Assembly (NCBI GenBank): GCA_964438995.1
Contig: CAYTMQ010000007.1
Location: 1-64,000 of the forward strand
Length of the DNA: 64,000 nt
Origin: JABMMZ01 sp964438995
GTDB taxonomy: Bacteria > Bacteroidota > Bacteroidia > NS11-12g > UBA955
Direction: 5' to 3'
Of this stretch, positions 28,401-36,122 are shown one piece after another. Position 1 is the stretch's first letter; the number at the start of each line of letters is the position of its first letter. The position numbers and the translations under genes were made by a program. The notes under the pieces are model-generated. The model saw only the letters and a list, made by a program, of their open reading frames with translations, searched no databases and was not told the origin of the DNA.

Positions 28401-28943
28401 TATCCAAGAATACGGGCTTACTTTGCGGTGTCACCATCTGGTCAATGTATCTATAGCAACAATGCCAACATTCAAATCATCAATTTAAGTGAAGGTGGAA
28501 CAAAGGGAAATTGGGATTTTGGCGATAACATCAAGTTGAATTATGTGGCGACCGACAATCCATCTCACAGTTATTTGGGCGACACCGACAATTACACCAT
28601 ACGATTGTACATTGAGAACGATGGGGGTTGTAAAGACAGTTTCAGTTTGAACATATGTGTATTAGACACGGTTACATTGTTTATACCTACGGGATTTTCT
28701 CCCAATGACGACGAGACCAACGATGTATTTAAGATAGAGTCAAGCGCCTTGAGTCAGGCCAATTTACAGATATTCAACCGTTGGGGCGAGATGGTTTACG
28801 AAACCGACAAACCAAACATCGGCTGGGACGGCAAATACAAGGGCGAATTCTGTCCAAACGACTACTACGTCTACATCATCAAATACAAGGGCAAAAAGAC
28901 CCCATGGCGCTACCAGCGCGGTTATTTCTATTTGATTCGATAA
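25404..28943 (+). CDS. T9SS type B-sorted protein with CUB domain and GGTWSG repeats
   Basis: The frame opens with GTG at 25404, two bases after the upstream stop; residues 1-29 form a signal peptide ending VGQ. Residues about 35-145 match a CUB domain (four Cys, DFLKVYKG, VTFYFHSD). From about 340 to 830 there are six repeats of about 70-80 residues with the core GGTWSGTGI...G.F.P..AG.G...Y...GC. A PKD-like domain (GNWDFGDN) precedes the C-terminal type B sorting domain (FIPTGFSPNDDETNDVF, IFNRWGEMVYET, WDGKYKGE, YYVYIIKYKG). It is presumably secreted and surface-attached, and is the last gene of the DUF1501 operon. It may be the exported structural partner of the lipoproteins. Confidence 0.87.
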   Translation: MNTKQYSVSVKALFMVLGYFLLSSQLVGQTTYKMGNGKIYSCKGKLTDSEGNLQSAKKYANNENYIFTVCVKGASTINIKFNGNFCTESISDFLKVYKGRDTTGTLIRTYTGSINNPISINASDTCVTFYFHSDANIVCDGWDLDWEAKITSVPQPKFNALADPNCNSNTIRVTLDQKFNCDSVKAANFKLSGALSTAITSVSGVNCDSKNETNTFDITFASGLNKSGNYTLDFNSSFKDACDSVWKINAKLNFKITNCPIKVDLVSNKYTICKGSCATLTATITGGNSSNYAYNWIAGGLSGAPPKSVCPTVDTRYILQVSDGVSVPGSDTVDIVVKDPPTAQNDTTVCQSSLPFNLTGIPSGGTWSGTGITNAANGTFSPSVSGAGAFKAYYTIGSCRDSAVVTVRAINAGSPLAACPNSAPFLVSGFSPSGGTWSGPNITSAGLITPPSTSGSFVVTYSWNGCTSNKTINIDSIVLNKHYDTVCKSKTLDTFKFSPLGGLWSGTGVTNQRLGINNPNTAGAGNKLYIYTINGCKDTLRRNIVDVDARWDEIACPDAGQRTLPAGLPAGGFWKGKGIFDPIAGIFDADSFKVPGKSTFVQTTLTYTAPNGCKDDKIMYLRYSRFYADTIKNCVSDTAYFMRYQYIFSDPWNLYYTGSNGIVGTSVYYQKFNPALAGRGSINQIIGDGNGCKDTIIIMVYPRANIQKDTAFCIADNPVNLMNKAGAGTFSGKGITNGNLGTFSPAVAGVGTHLIFFSQPGKCKDTIRITVKPLPIPTINGLISNYCIRDTNIALLVTPKGGTLTGPGITDTTFNPRQAGSGSHTIVYKVGTGKCVNQTSFSFDVADTLRLTLSADKDTICIGTPVNLTTIRSGGLGTYNQKWSSGEFNVQNVYAIPKKTITYRVVLKDGCSDSVLRQKEIYVHAPMTGTISTSTIQCYGNKGFANLTMAGVGPYQYTWNTIPQQTTANITASVGTTYKVRVKNTMTQCFFDTFATIPGYPRIRAYFAVSPSGQCIYSNNANIQIINLSEGGTKGNWDFGDNIKLNYVATDNPSHSYLGDTDNYTIRLYIENDGGCKDSFSLNICVLDTVTLFIPTGFSPNDDETNDVFKIESSALSQANLQIFNRWGEMVYETDKPNIGWDGKYKGEFCPNDYYVYIIKYKGKKTPWRYQRGYFYLIR

Positions 28944-29163
28944 ATCCGAGCTCCGGTGGGTAACCTCCGACGTTGAAACCTCCGACGTTCGGTAGCCTGC
29001 AGGCAGCGCCTAGGGGATCAACCAACCTTACAAGGTTGGAAACGGGCCAGCCAAAATTTTAATTAAAATGTTTGGTTGATTGTCAAATACTTGAAATAAT
29101 TCGTTCGTTTTTTCGTTTTATATGTAAAATTCATTATTTTCGTACTTTGTTTTTTGTGTGTTC
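28944..29163. repeat. Intergenic hairpins between the operon and porG-like genes
   Basis: Directly after the stop come two 'cctccgacgtt' copies, a 'ggtagcctgcaggcagcgcc' stretch related to the dispersed GGTAGCC repeats, and CCAACCTT-AC-AAGGTTGG (29022-29039), an 8-bp hairpin that could end transcription. Confidence 0.5.
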
Positions 29164-30057
29164 ATGAAAACTATAATTAAAATCGCAGCACTTTCTCTAG
29201 CGCTTTCGCCAATATTCGCTTTCGCTCAGAAGAAAGCTTCCTCTCTTGATTTTGGTCTGTATCTAGGCGGATCCAATTACATGGGAGAATTCACAAAAGG
29301 TAGTATGCCTTTGTGGAGTAAAACCAAAATAGCAGGCGGTTTAATCGCACGTTACAACTACGGCCCATATTTAACGTTCAAAGGAACAGCTCTTTATGGT
29401 CAGATTGAGGGAGCAGATGCCAACTACGCAAATGACGATCCGTATAGAAAAAGACGTAACCTTAGTTTCAAATCTGATATCGTAGAATTTTCTATTCAAG
29501 GTGAATGGAACATTTTAGGATACGAAAATACCAGAACATCTTACGCTTGGACACCTTACCTTTTTGGTGGTATTTCAGTGTTTAGATTCAACCCTAAAGC
29601 ACAATTCAAATATGTTGCAGGTTTACATGATGCAACATTGCAAGCTCAAGATGGCGATTGGATTGAACTTCAACCTCTTGGTACTGAAGGTCAGGAAACC
29701 ACCAAATTCAACGACAAAAGACGTTATGCTTTAACTCAAGTTAGCATTCCATTTGGTGTTGGTGCAAAATGGCAACTAAACGACCATTGGGCTTTTGGTA
29801 TCGATTTCGGTTTAAGAAAAACATTCACAGATTATCTTGATGATGTGTCATCAATCTATGTAGATAACATTATTGTAGGTGGCGCTAGCGGTCCAATGGC
29901 TGTGGCAATGAAAGACAGAGCTCAAGAAGTTGGAGAAGCACCTTTCGAAAACAATGATTTAAGAGGAAATTCAGGCACTAAAGATTGGTATATGATGGGT
30001 GGTTTAACCATCACTTATAGAATCCTTGGTGGACGCCAACCATGCTTTAATTTTTAA
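29164..30057 (+). CDS. PorG-like outer-membrane protein (DUF6089), copy 1
   Basis: The start is the ATG at 29164; a GTG two codons earlier is less likely. The 297-residue product has a signal peptide (MKTIIKIAALSLALSPIFAFAQ) and an outer-membrane barrel typical of DUF6089 proteins: DFGLYLGGSNYMGEF, then YAWTPYLFGGISVFRFNPKA, and FGLRKTFTDYLDDVSSIYVD. In Porphyromonas gingivalis the PorG family is part of the type IX secretion machinery, and its gene lies beside uppS and bamA, as here. This supports the family name, but whether this copy works in T9SS is inferred. Its paralogue follows 23 bases later. Confidence 0.78.
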   Translation: MKTIIKIAALSLALSPIFAFAQKKASSLDFGLYLGGSNYMGEFTKGSMPLWSKTKIAGGLIARYNYGPYLTFKGTALYGQIEGADANYANDDPYRKRRNLSFKSDIVEFSIQGEWNILGYENTRTSYAWTPYLFGGISVFRFNPKAQFKYVAGLHDATLQAQDGDWIELQPLGTEGQETTKFNDKRRYALTQVSIPFGVGAKWQLNDHWAFGIDFGLRKTFTDYLDDVSSIYVDNIIVGGASGPMAVAMKDRAQEVGEAPFENNDLRGNSGTKDWYMMGGLTITYRILGGRQPCFNF

Positions 30058-30080
30058 GCCTATAAGGGAAGCAGTACTAA

Positions 30081-30917
30081 GTGTTTCAATTCGTTAAAAA
30101 ACTTTTACTTACAGTAGCTTTATTACTGTCTCTAGACGCTTTTTCTCAAAGGTTTAGAAATGGTGTTAATGAACTCGGCTTTTTAGTAGGGGCGGGTAAT
30201 TATTTTGGCGATTTGGCACCTGAAATAGCGTGGAAAGAATCTCACCCCGCTTTAGGATTAATCTATAAATACCACCACTCTGGTTATTACAGTTCTCGAT
30301 ACCAATTTCTATTCACTTCCATCTCTGGAAACGACCAGAACTTTGCCGCCAATGCCTATAGAAACTTAAGCTTTCAAAGCAATATTTTTGAACTTGGGTA
30401 TACCGGAGAATTCAATTTCAGAAGTTTCGGGATGAACTTCAATCAGAAAGAACAAAAATCCACATCTTACATCTTTGCAGGCATCAACCTGTTTATGTTT
30501 AATCCAACTGCAAAATTGCCAAGTGGTGACAAAGTAGAATTGAGAGACATAGGCACCGAAGGTCAAAAACTCAATGGAAAAAAAACATACTCATTTATCC
30601 AGCCAAACATCAGTTTTGGAATGGGGTATAAATTCAACATCAAACGCACCACTGTCATCGGATTGGAATTCGGATTTAGGAAATTGTTCACCGATTATTT
30701 AGACGACACAAAAGGGGCTTACCCAGATTATAATCAAATGGTTTTGAAGCAAGGTGTAGGTGCTGCAGAACTTTCTCAACCTCAAACTACACAAGGCAAA
30801 GCGCCTATCGCCGCCGGTACCATGAGAGGCGACAATCACCTCAACGATTGGTATTTTGTAACTGGCATCACCATCACATTCAGAAATGTTTTGGGAGATC
30901 CTTGTCCAGGCATGTAA
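30081..30917 (+). CDS. PorG-like outer-membrane protein (DUF6089), copy 2
   Basis: The frame starts with GTG directly after an in-frame TAA, so the start is well fixed. The 278-residue protein has a signal peptide (residues 1-22, ending DAFSQ) and the same marks as copy 1: VNELGFLVGAGNYFGDL, IFAGINLFMFNPTAKLP, IGTEGQK and GLEFGFRKLFTDYLDD. This copy is nearer uppS-bamA, so it is the more likely positional match to PorG. The two copies share these marks but diverge elsewhere, so the duplication is old. It probably sits in the outer membrane. Confidence 0.8.
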   Translation: MFQFVKKLLLTVALLLSLDAFSQRFRNGVNELGFLVGAGNYFGDLAPEIAWKESHPALGLIYKYHHSGYYSSRYQFLFTSISGNDQNFAANAYRNLSFQSNIFELGYTGEFNFRSFGMNFNQKEQKSTSYIFAGINLFMFNPTAKLPSGDKVELRDIGTEGQKLNGKKTYSFIQPNISFGMGYKFNIKRTTVIGLEFGFRKLFTDYLDDTKGAYPDYNQMVLKQGVGAAELSQPQTTQGKAPIAAGTMRGDNHLNDWYFVTGITITFRNVLGDPCPGM

Positions 30918-30960
30918 CTTTCGCGCGTCGAATTCGTTATACAATATCAAAAATTAAACT

Positions 30961-30968
30961 TACTTTTG
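30961..30968 (+). promoter_or_regulatory. TACTTTTG -7 box before uppS
   Basis: A full match to TAnnTTTG, ending two bases before the first in-frame ATG (30970). Transcription from it would begin near 30975, downstream of that ATG, which supports the ATG at 30988 as the true uppS start. Confidence 0.45.
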
Positions 30969-30987
30969 CATGATTTCAGTACAATAC

Positions 30988-31740
30988 ATGCCCGCTCCTA
31001 GTTTGTTATCCCAAATTAATAAAGAAAAAATTCCGGGCCATATCGCTATTATCATGGATGGTAATGGAAGATGGGCTAAGAAAAGAGCACTACCACGAGT
31101 AGTTGGTCACGAATATGGAGTGAAATCGGTTCGTACTGTTACCGAAGCAGCCGCAAAACTTGGAGTAAAATTTCTTACCCTTTACACCTTTAGTACAGAA
31201 AATTGGAACCGTCCTCAACTCGAAGTAAAAGCCATCATGGCCTTGCTTGTTAGAACCATTCGTCGAGAAGTTGAAACCCTGCAAAAAAATAACATACGTC
31301 TTAAAACCATTGGCAATATCGAAGCTCTTCCTGATGATGCCAAAAGAGAACTGATGGAAGCCATGGACATGACCAAAGACAATACCCAAATGGATTTGGT
31401 TTTGGCCTTGAACTACAGTGCTAGATGGGACTTAATTAACGCTACACAAAAAATTGCAGAAGACGTAAAGTCGGGAAAACTTCAACCATCAGACATCAAC
31501 GACTCAACCATATCCAAAGCCTTAACCACCTCTGAATTTCCCGATCCTGAACTCTTGATTAGAACCAGCGGAGAATACAGAATTAGCAACTTCTTATTGT
31601 GGGAACTGGCTTATGGAGAATTTTATTTTACAGATGTTTACTGGCCCGATTTCGACCAGGAATGTCTCTTTAAAGCTATACTAGATTATCAAAAACGCGA
31701 ACGTAGATTTGGAAAAACCAGTGAACAAATTCATCAATAA
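30988..31740 (+). CDS. uppS: Isoprenyl transferase (undecaprenyl diphosphate synthase)
   Basis: The 250-residue product adds isoprene units in cis to farnesyl diphosphate to make the C55 lipid carrier for peptidoglycan and LPS. Motifs: HIAIIMDGNGRWAKKR with the catalytic Asp, GHEYGVKSVR, LTLYTFSTENW with conserved Asn, and the C-terminal LIRTSGEYRISNFLLWE with Arg and Glu for the second substrate. An ATG at 30970 would add six residues, but a TACTTTTG box at 30961-30968 places the transcript start past it. bamA starts inside its 3' end. Conserved neighbour of porG and bamA. Confidence 0.93.
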   Translation: MPAPSLLSQINKEKIPGHIAIIMDGNGRWAKKRALPRVVGHEYGVKSVRTVTEAAAKLGVKFLTLYTFSTENWNRPQLEVKAIMALLVRTIRREVETLQKNNIRLKTIGNIEALPDDAKRELMEAMDMTKDNTQMDLVLALNYSARWDLINATQKIAEDVKSGKLQPSDINDSTISKALTTSEFPDPELLIRTSGEYRISNFLLWELAYGEFYFTDVYWPDFDQECLFKAILDYQKRERRFGKTSEQIHQ

Positions 31741-34294
31741 TATAACTAAAAAACTTTGTCTGTTTTTACTTCTTCAGGTGTTTGTTAACCACGCAAATGC
31801 TCAGGATTCAACACGTCAATATTTAAACCTCGATTACAATGTGCCAGGTGAATACACCATCGTTTCTATAGAAACAAAAGGCAATAAATACATCGACAAA
31901 AACATCATCATCTTTACCTCTAATTTGTCTTTCAACCAAAAGATTAAAGTACCAGGTAACGAAATATCAATGGCGATTGAAAACCTTTGGAAACAAGGCT
32001 ATTTCTCTTATGTTGGTATATTTGCTAAAAAGGTAGTTGGCGAAAAAATTTACTTGGTCATAGAAGTAGTAGAACGCCCTCGACTAGAGAAATTCTCTCT
32101 AAGAGGCATCGGTAAAGCAGAAGCCAAAAGTTTGAGAGAAGAGTTGACAATTAAATCCGGTTTGATCATCAACGAAGATTTATTGAACCGCGTAACAAGA
32201 GAAATCAAAAACCACTACTACAAAAAAGGATATTATTCTGTCTCTATAGATATTGAACAAGCACCAAGTGACTCTCTGCCAAATCAAAACAAATTAAGAA
32301 TCGCCATCAACAAAGGTAAAAAAGTTAAAGTTAGCGATATTGAATTTGTTGGAAACACAGACATCACAGATGGTGAATTGAGAAGAACACTTAAGAAAAC
32401 CAAAAGAAAACGCAATAAAATCAACATTTTTGCATCCTCAAAATTTGTTGAATCAACCTATAAAGATGAATTGAAATCTGTTGTTACAAAATACAACAGC
32501 AAAGGATACAGAGATGCAACTATCACCTTCGACTCAGTAGTAAAAATTGGTCCGAATAGGGTAGCCATTAAAGTAGGTGTTAACGAAGGTAGAAAATACT
32601 TCTTCAGACACATCACATTTACTGGAAACAACAAATATACCAGCGAAGATTTAACAAAAGTCTTGGGCATCAAACGTGGTGATATTTACGACCAAACTGT
32701 TCTTGATGAACGCATTTATTTCAGTCAGAATGGTACCGATATCTCTAGTTTGTACATGGACGATGGTTATTTGTTTTTTGGTGTAACCCCAGTAGAAGTA
32801 AAAGTTGAAAACGATAGTATAGACATTGAAATCAGAATCATTGAAAGAACTCAAGCTACCTATAACAAAATCATAGTAAAAGGCAATACCAAAACCAGCG
32901 ACCACGTGGTGCTAAGAGAATTGAGAACCCGTCCTGGTCAAAAGTTCTCTAGAAGTGATATCCAAAGATCCATCAGAGAATTGTCTCAGTTAGGGTATTT
33001 CGACCCACAAGCAATGGCGGTAAATCCTATACCTAATCCAGCCGCTGGTACGGTAGATATTGAGTACACCGTTGCAGAAAAAGCCAACGACCAAATTGAA
33101 TTATCAGGAGGTTGGGGTGGTAGTCAGAATGCCAACAACATCAATGGTGCAGCTTATGGGTTTGGAGGTTTGGTTGGTACATTAGGACTAACACTAAACA
33201 ACTTCTCTACTAGAAAATTCTTACATCCAAAAATGTGGAATCCATTGCCATCTGGTGACGGTCAAAGATTAAGCATTAGAGCGCAATCCAATGGATTGTA
33301 TTACCAATCTTACAACTTCTCATTTACTGAACCTTGGTTCGGAGGAAAGAAACCAAACTCATTCACAACAAGTTTGTACAAAACAGTGCAATCGTTTGAC
33401 TCTAGAGCCAACAACGATCCAGATAAGAGATTCATTAAAATAGCAGGTGCTTCAGTGTCGTTAGGTAAACGTTTAAAATGGCCAGACGATTTCTTCTCGG
33501 CATTCTACTCATTAAGCATTCAACAGTACAACTTACAGAATGCCAATGGTGCTTATGGCTTGAAACTGAATACTGGTAGAAGTAACAACGTTGAATTCAA
33601 ATACATATTAAGTAGAAACTCTGTAAGTGAACCTATCTTCCCAACATCAGGTTCTAACTACACATTGAGTATTGCAGCAACACCGCCTATTTCGGCGTTT
33701 AGCAACAAAGATTATTCTAAATTAGGCAACGAAGAAAAATACAAATGGATTGAATACCACAAGTGGAAATTTGATGTAGAGAATTACTCTAAGATGTTCG
33801 GAAAATTTGTAGTAGCCACAAAAATGCGTTTTGGATATTTGGGTTATTACAACAAAAACATCGGCTTGTCTCCATTTGAAAGATTCGTAGTTGGGGGAAG
33901 TGGATTGAATAGCTTTGGTCAGATTGGAGCAGAAATCATTTCATTGAGAGGTTATCCAGATAGAACAATTACAGAAAACGCAGTTGGAAGCAGCGGCTCT
34001 GGTGCAGCAATTTTCAATAAGTTTACTTGCGAATTGAGGTATCCTGTAACCAATTCACCAAGTGCATCTATATACTTGCACACCTTTGTAGAGGCAGGTA
34101 ACGCATGGATAGAGCCGAGAAACTTCAATCCATTTGATTTGAAGAGAAGTGCTGGAGCAGGTGTAAGATTGTTCTTACCGATGTTTGGTTTGTTAGGATT
34201 GGATTATGCCTATGGTTTCGATTGGAAAACCTTGGCGCCAGGCTTAACATCAAAAGCAGGACAATGGCATTTCTTTATCGGTCAGCAATTCTAA
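31721..34294 (+). CDS. bamA: Outer-membrane protein assembly factor BamA
   Basis: The 857-residue product starts at GTG 31721 (a TTG at 31709 is also possible), overlapping uppS by 20 bases; either keeps a signal peptide ending NHANAQ. Residues about 40-400 hold five POTRA-like repeats (KVKVSDIEFVGNTDITDGEL, FFRHITFTGNNKYTSEDLTK, TYNKIIVKGNTKTSDHVVL). The C-terminal half is a beta-barrel of the surface-antigen family, with LRGYPDRT near residue 750 (the L6-loop region, usually VRGF/Y) and a final strand ending in Phe (WHFFIGQQF). It inserts outer-membrane proteins, including the PorG-like barrels and the T9SS outer parts. Confidence 0.93.
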   Translation: MNKFINNITKKLCLFLLLQVFVNHANAQDSTRQYLNLDYNVPGEYTIVSIETKGNKYIDKNIIIFTSNLSFNQKIKVPGNEISMAIENLWKQGYFSYVGIFAKKVVGEKIYLVIEVVERPRLEKFSLRGIGKAEAKSLREELTIKSGLIINEDLLNRVTREIKNHYYKKGYYSVSIDIEQAPSDSLPNQNKLRIAINKGKKVKVSDIEFVGNTDITDGELRRTLKKTKRKRNKINIFASSKFVESTYKDELKSVVTKYNSKGYRDATITFDSVVKIGPNRVAIKVGVNEGRKYFFRHITFTGNNKYTSEDLTKVLGIKRGDIYDQTVLDERIYFSQNGTDISSLYMDDGYLFFGVTPVEVKVENDSIDIEIRIIERTQATYNKIIVKGNTKTSDHVVLRELRTRPGQKFSRSDIQRSIRELSQLGYFDPQAMAVNPIPNPAAGTVDIEYTVAEKANDQIELSGGWGGSQNANNINGAAYGFGGLVGTLGLTLNNFSTRKFLHPKMWNPLPSGDGQRLSIRAQSNGLYYQSYNFSFTEPWFGGKKPNSFTTSLYKTVQSFDSRANNDPDKRFIKIAGASVSLGKRLKWPDDFFSAFYSLSIQQYNLQNANGAYGLKLNTGRSNNVEFKYILSRNSVSEPIFPTSGSNYTLSIAATPPISAFSNKDYSKLGNEEKYKWIEYHKWKFDVENYSKMFGKFVVATKMRFGYLGYYNKNIGLSPFERFVVGGSGLNSFGQIGAEIISLRGYPDRTITENAVGSSGSGAAIFNKFTCELRYPVTNSPSASIYLHTFVEAGNAWIEPRNFNPFDLKRSAGAGVRLFLPMFGLLGLDYAYGFDWKTLAPGLTSKAGQWHFFIGQQF

Positions 34295-34337
34295 AAAAGA
34301 ATTTGTCTTACCCTCTGATTACCAAAGGGATAATTAT

Positions 34338-34369
34338 TTTGGAAAATAATGAATATTAAATTACCTTTG
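34338..34369 (+). promoter_or_regulatory. Consensus Bacteroidota promoter TTTG-N20-TACCTTTG
   Basis: TTTG at 34338-34341 and TACCTTTG at 34362-34369 are 20 bases apart, an excellent match. It lies 30 bases before the yceD-like ATG and should drive the yceD-rpmF-plsX-fabH-accB block. Confidence 0.75.
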
Positions 34370-34398
34370 CAGTCCGTTTTTTAAAACCGTTCTGTGAG

Positions 34399-34914
34399 AT
34401 GGATTTACTGAAAGAATATGATATTGAATTCATTAAGCTAAAGCTTGGTGACCACAAATTTGAGTACCACTTAACAGACCAGTTTTTTAAGGCATTCAAC
34501 AGTTCTTTGTCAACGAAAGACATCAAAGTTGATTTGTTGTTTCAAAAATCGAACACCATGTTTACCTTGGTATTTGAGTTGGACGGCAAATTGGGCTTGG
34601 AGTGCGACAGATGTTTGAGCGATATTGATTTACCAATTCGCAACAAACACACAGTGTTGGTTAAGATTACCGATCATCCGATGGAAAACGAAGACGATTT
34701 GATTTACATTGGGTCACACGAGTACAAACTAAACATTGCACAGCACCTGTATGATTTTGTCAACCTATCAATTCCGATTAAAAAGACTTGTAGTGATGTA
34801 GGCAAAACATGCGATCCAGCCATGACGAAAAACATCACTAGCATTATTGATGTTGAAAACGGTGATCACATTCCAGACAGAGATTCTGATGAAGAAGAAG
34901 AAGAGACAGAATAA
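34399..34914 (+). CDS. YceD/DUF177 family protein
   Basis: The 171-residue protein shows the DUF177 core: LGLECDRCLSDIDLPI with its Cys pair, an acidic middle (DDLIYIG), and INIAQHLYDFVNLSIPIKKTC, then an acidic tail. In Escherichia coli YceD is linked to 23S rRNA accumulation and the gene precedes rpmF, plsX and fabH, exactly as here. The strong TTTG/TACCTTTG promoter lies just upstream. The molecular role of the family is not settled. Confidence 0.85.
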   Translation: MDLLKEYDIEFIKLKLGDHKFEYHLTDQFFKAFNSSLSTKDIKVDLLFQKSNTMFTLVFELDGKLGLECDRCLSDIDLPIRNKHTVLVKITDHPMENEDDLIYIGSHEYKLNIAQHLYDFVNLSIPIKKTCSDVGKTCDPAMTKNITSIIDVENGDHIPDRDSDEEEEETE

Positions 34915-34942
34915 TTATTTATAACAATTAATATAAAGAACC

Positions 34943-35125
34943 ATGCCAAATCCTAAACGAAAAATATCGCGTACCAGAAGGGACAAGCGTAGAACTCACC
35001 ACAACTTAGACAACAAACAGTTCATCGCAGACCCAACAACAGGAGACGTTTCTTTGTATCACCGTGTAAACCTTGAAACAGGTATGTACCGTGGTGTGAA
35101 GGTAATGAAAGGTCGTAACGACTAA
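34943..35125 (+). CDS. rpmF: 50S ribosomal protein L32
   Basis: The 60-residue basic protein starts MPNPKRKISRTRRDKRRTHH, the usual L32 beginning, and contains the later HRVNLETGMYRG segment. The zinc-binding cysteines seen in some L32 proteins are absent, which is common in Bacteroidota. It is the second gene of the yceD-rpmF-plsX-fabH-accB cluster, starting 28 bases after yceD, with plsX following after 11 bases. Confidence 0.95.
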   Translation: MPNPKRKISRTRRDKRRTHHNLDNKQFIADPTTGDVSLYHRVNLETGMYRGVKVMKGRND

Positions 35126-35136
35126 TCCACAAGACC

Positions 35137-36069
35137 ATGCGTATTGGTATTGATGCAATGGGTGGGGATTTCGCCCCGTTCGAAGCCGTAAAAGGAGCTA
35201 TTGAAGCCAAAAAGCAAATCGAATCTATCGTGCCTGTCCTATTCGGTCAGAAAGATAAGATTATGGAATGCTTTAAAGAGCTTGGATTGCCAGAAAACGC
35301 GCTTGAAATTGTTCATGCAGATGACGTTATCGAAATGGGCGAACACGCTACCAAAGCCATCGCTCACAAGAAAAACTCAAGTATCAATGTGGCATATAAA
35401 TATCTTGCCGATCAACAAATTGAAGCATTTATAGGAGCCGGTAATACTGGCGCTATGTTGGTAGGCTCAATGTTTTCAGTTAAAGCAATTGAGGGCGTTC
35501 AACGTCCAACCATAGTCTCTGTTTTACCAAAAGTAAGTGGAGGCTTTGGTGTTTTAATTGACGTTGGAGCCAATGCCGATTGTAAACCTGAAGTGCTCAA
35601 TCAATTCGGTATCTTAGGGTCTCTGTATGCGCAAAACGTATACGGTATCGACAACCCTAAAGTAGCGCTTTTGAGCATCGGTGAAGAAAAAGAAAAAGGT
35701 AACTTGCTGATTCAAGCAGCTTACCCACTGCTGGAAATGAACGACAGAATCAACTTTGTCGGAAACGTAGAAGGCCGTGACTTATTCAACGATAAAGCAG
35801 ATGTGATTGTCTGCGACGGTTATACCGGAAATATCATTCTTAAATTGTGCGAAGCGTTCTATTATAACCTCGCTAAAATGGGTGTGAAAAACGATTATTT
35901 AGACAGATTTAATTTCAAACAATACGGTGGAACTGCCATACTAGGCGTCAACGAACCCGTGATCATCGGTCATGGTATCTCTAAATCAGAGACTTTCGTT
36001 GCAATGTTCCAATTGGCTAAAGACGTTGTTAACTCTCAACTGATTGATAAAATAAAACAATCTTTTTAA
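35137..36069 (+). CDS. plsX: Phosphate acyltransferase PlsX
   Basis: The 310-residue enzyme makes acyl-phosphate from acyl-ACP, the first step towards phosphatidic acid with PlsY. It starts RIGIDAMGGDFAPFEAVKGA, the hallmark PlsX motif, followed by AFIGAGNTGAMLVGSMF, LIDVGANADCKPEVLNQFG and LLSIGEEKEKGN, and VIVCDGYTGNIILKLCE. Length is close to the usual 320-340. It is a peripheral cytoplasmic-membrane protein. It lies 11 bases after rpmF and 53 bases before fabH, consistent with one operon. Confidence 0.95.
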   Translation: MRIGIDAMGGDFAPFEAVKGAIEAKKQIESIVPVLFGQKDKIMECFKELGLPENALEIVHADDVIEMGEHATKAIAHKKNSSINVAYKYLADQQIEAFIGAGNTGAMLVGSMFSVKAIEGVQRPTIVSVLPKVSGGFGVLIDVGANADCKPEVLNQFGILGSLYAQNVYGIDNPKVALLSIGEEKEKGNLLIQAAYPLLEMNDRINFVGNVEGRDLFNDKADVIVCDGYTGNIILKLCEAFYYNLAKMGVKNDYLDRFNFKQYGGTAILGVNEPVIIGHGISKSETFVAMFQLAKDVVNSQLIDKIKQSF

Positions 36070-36122
36070 TAATTTTCTAAAATCTTTTTTTAATTTGCAA
36101 CGCTTAAGGCGCTAAATCATTA

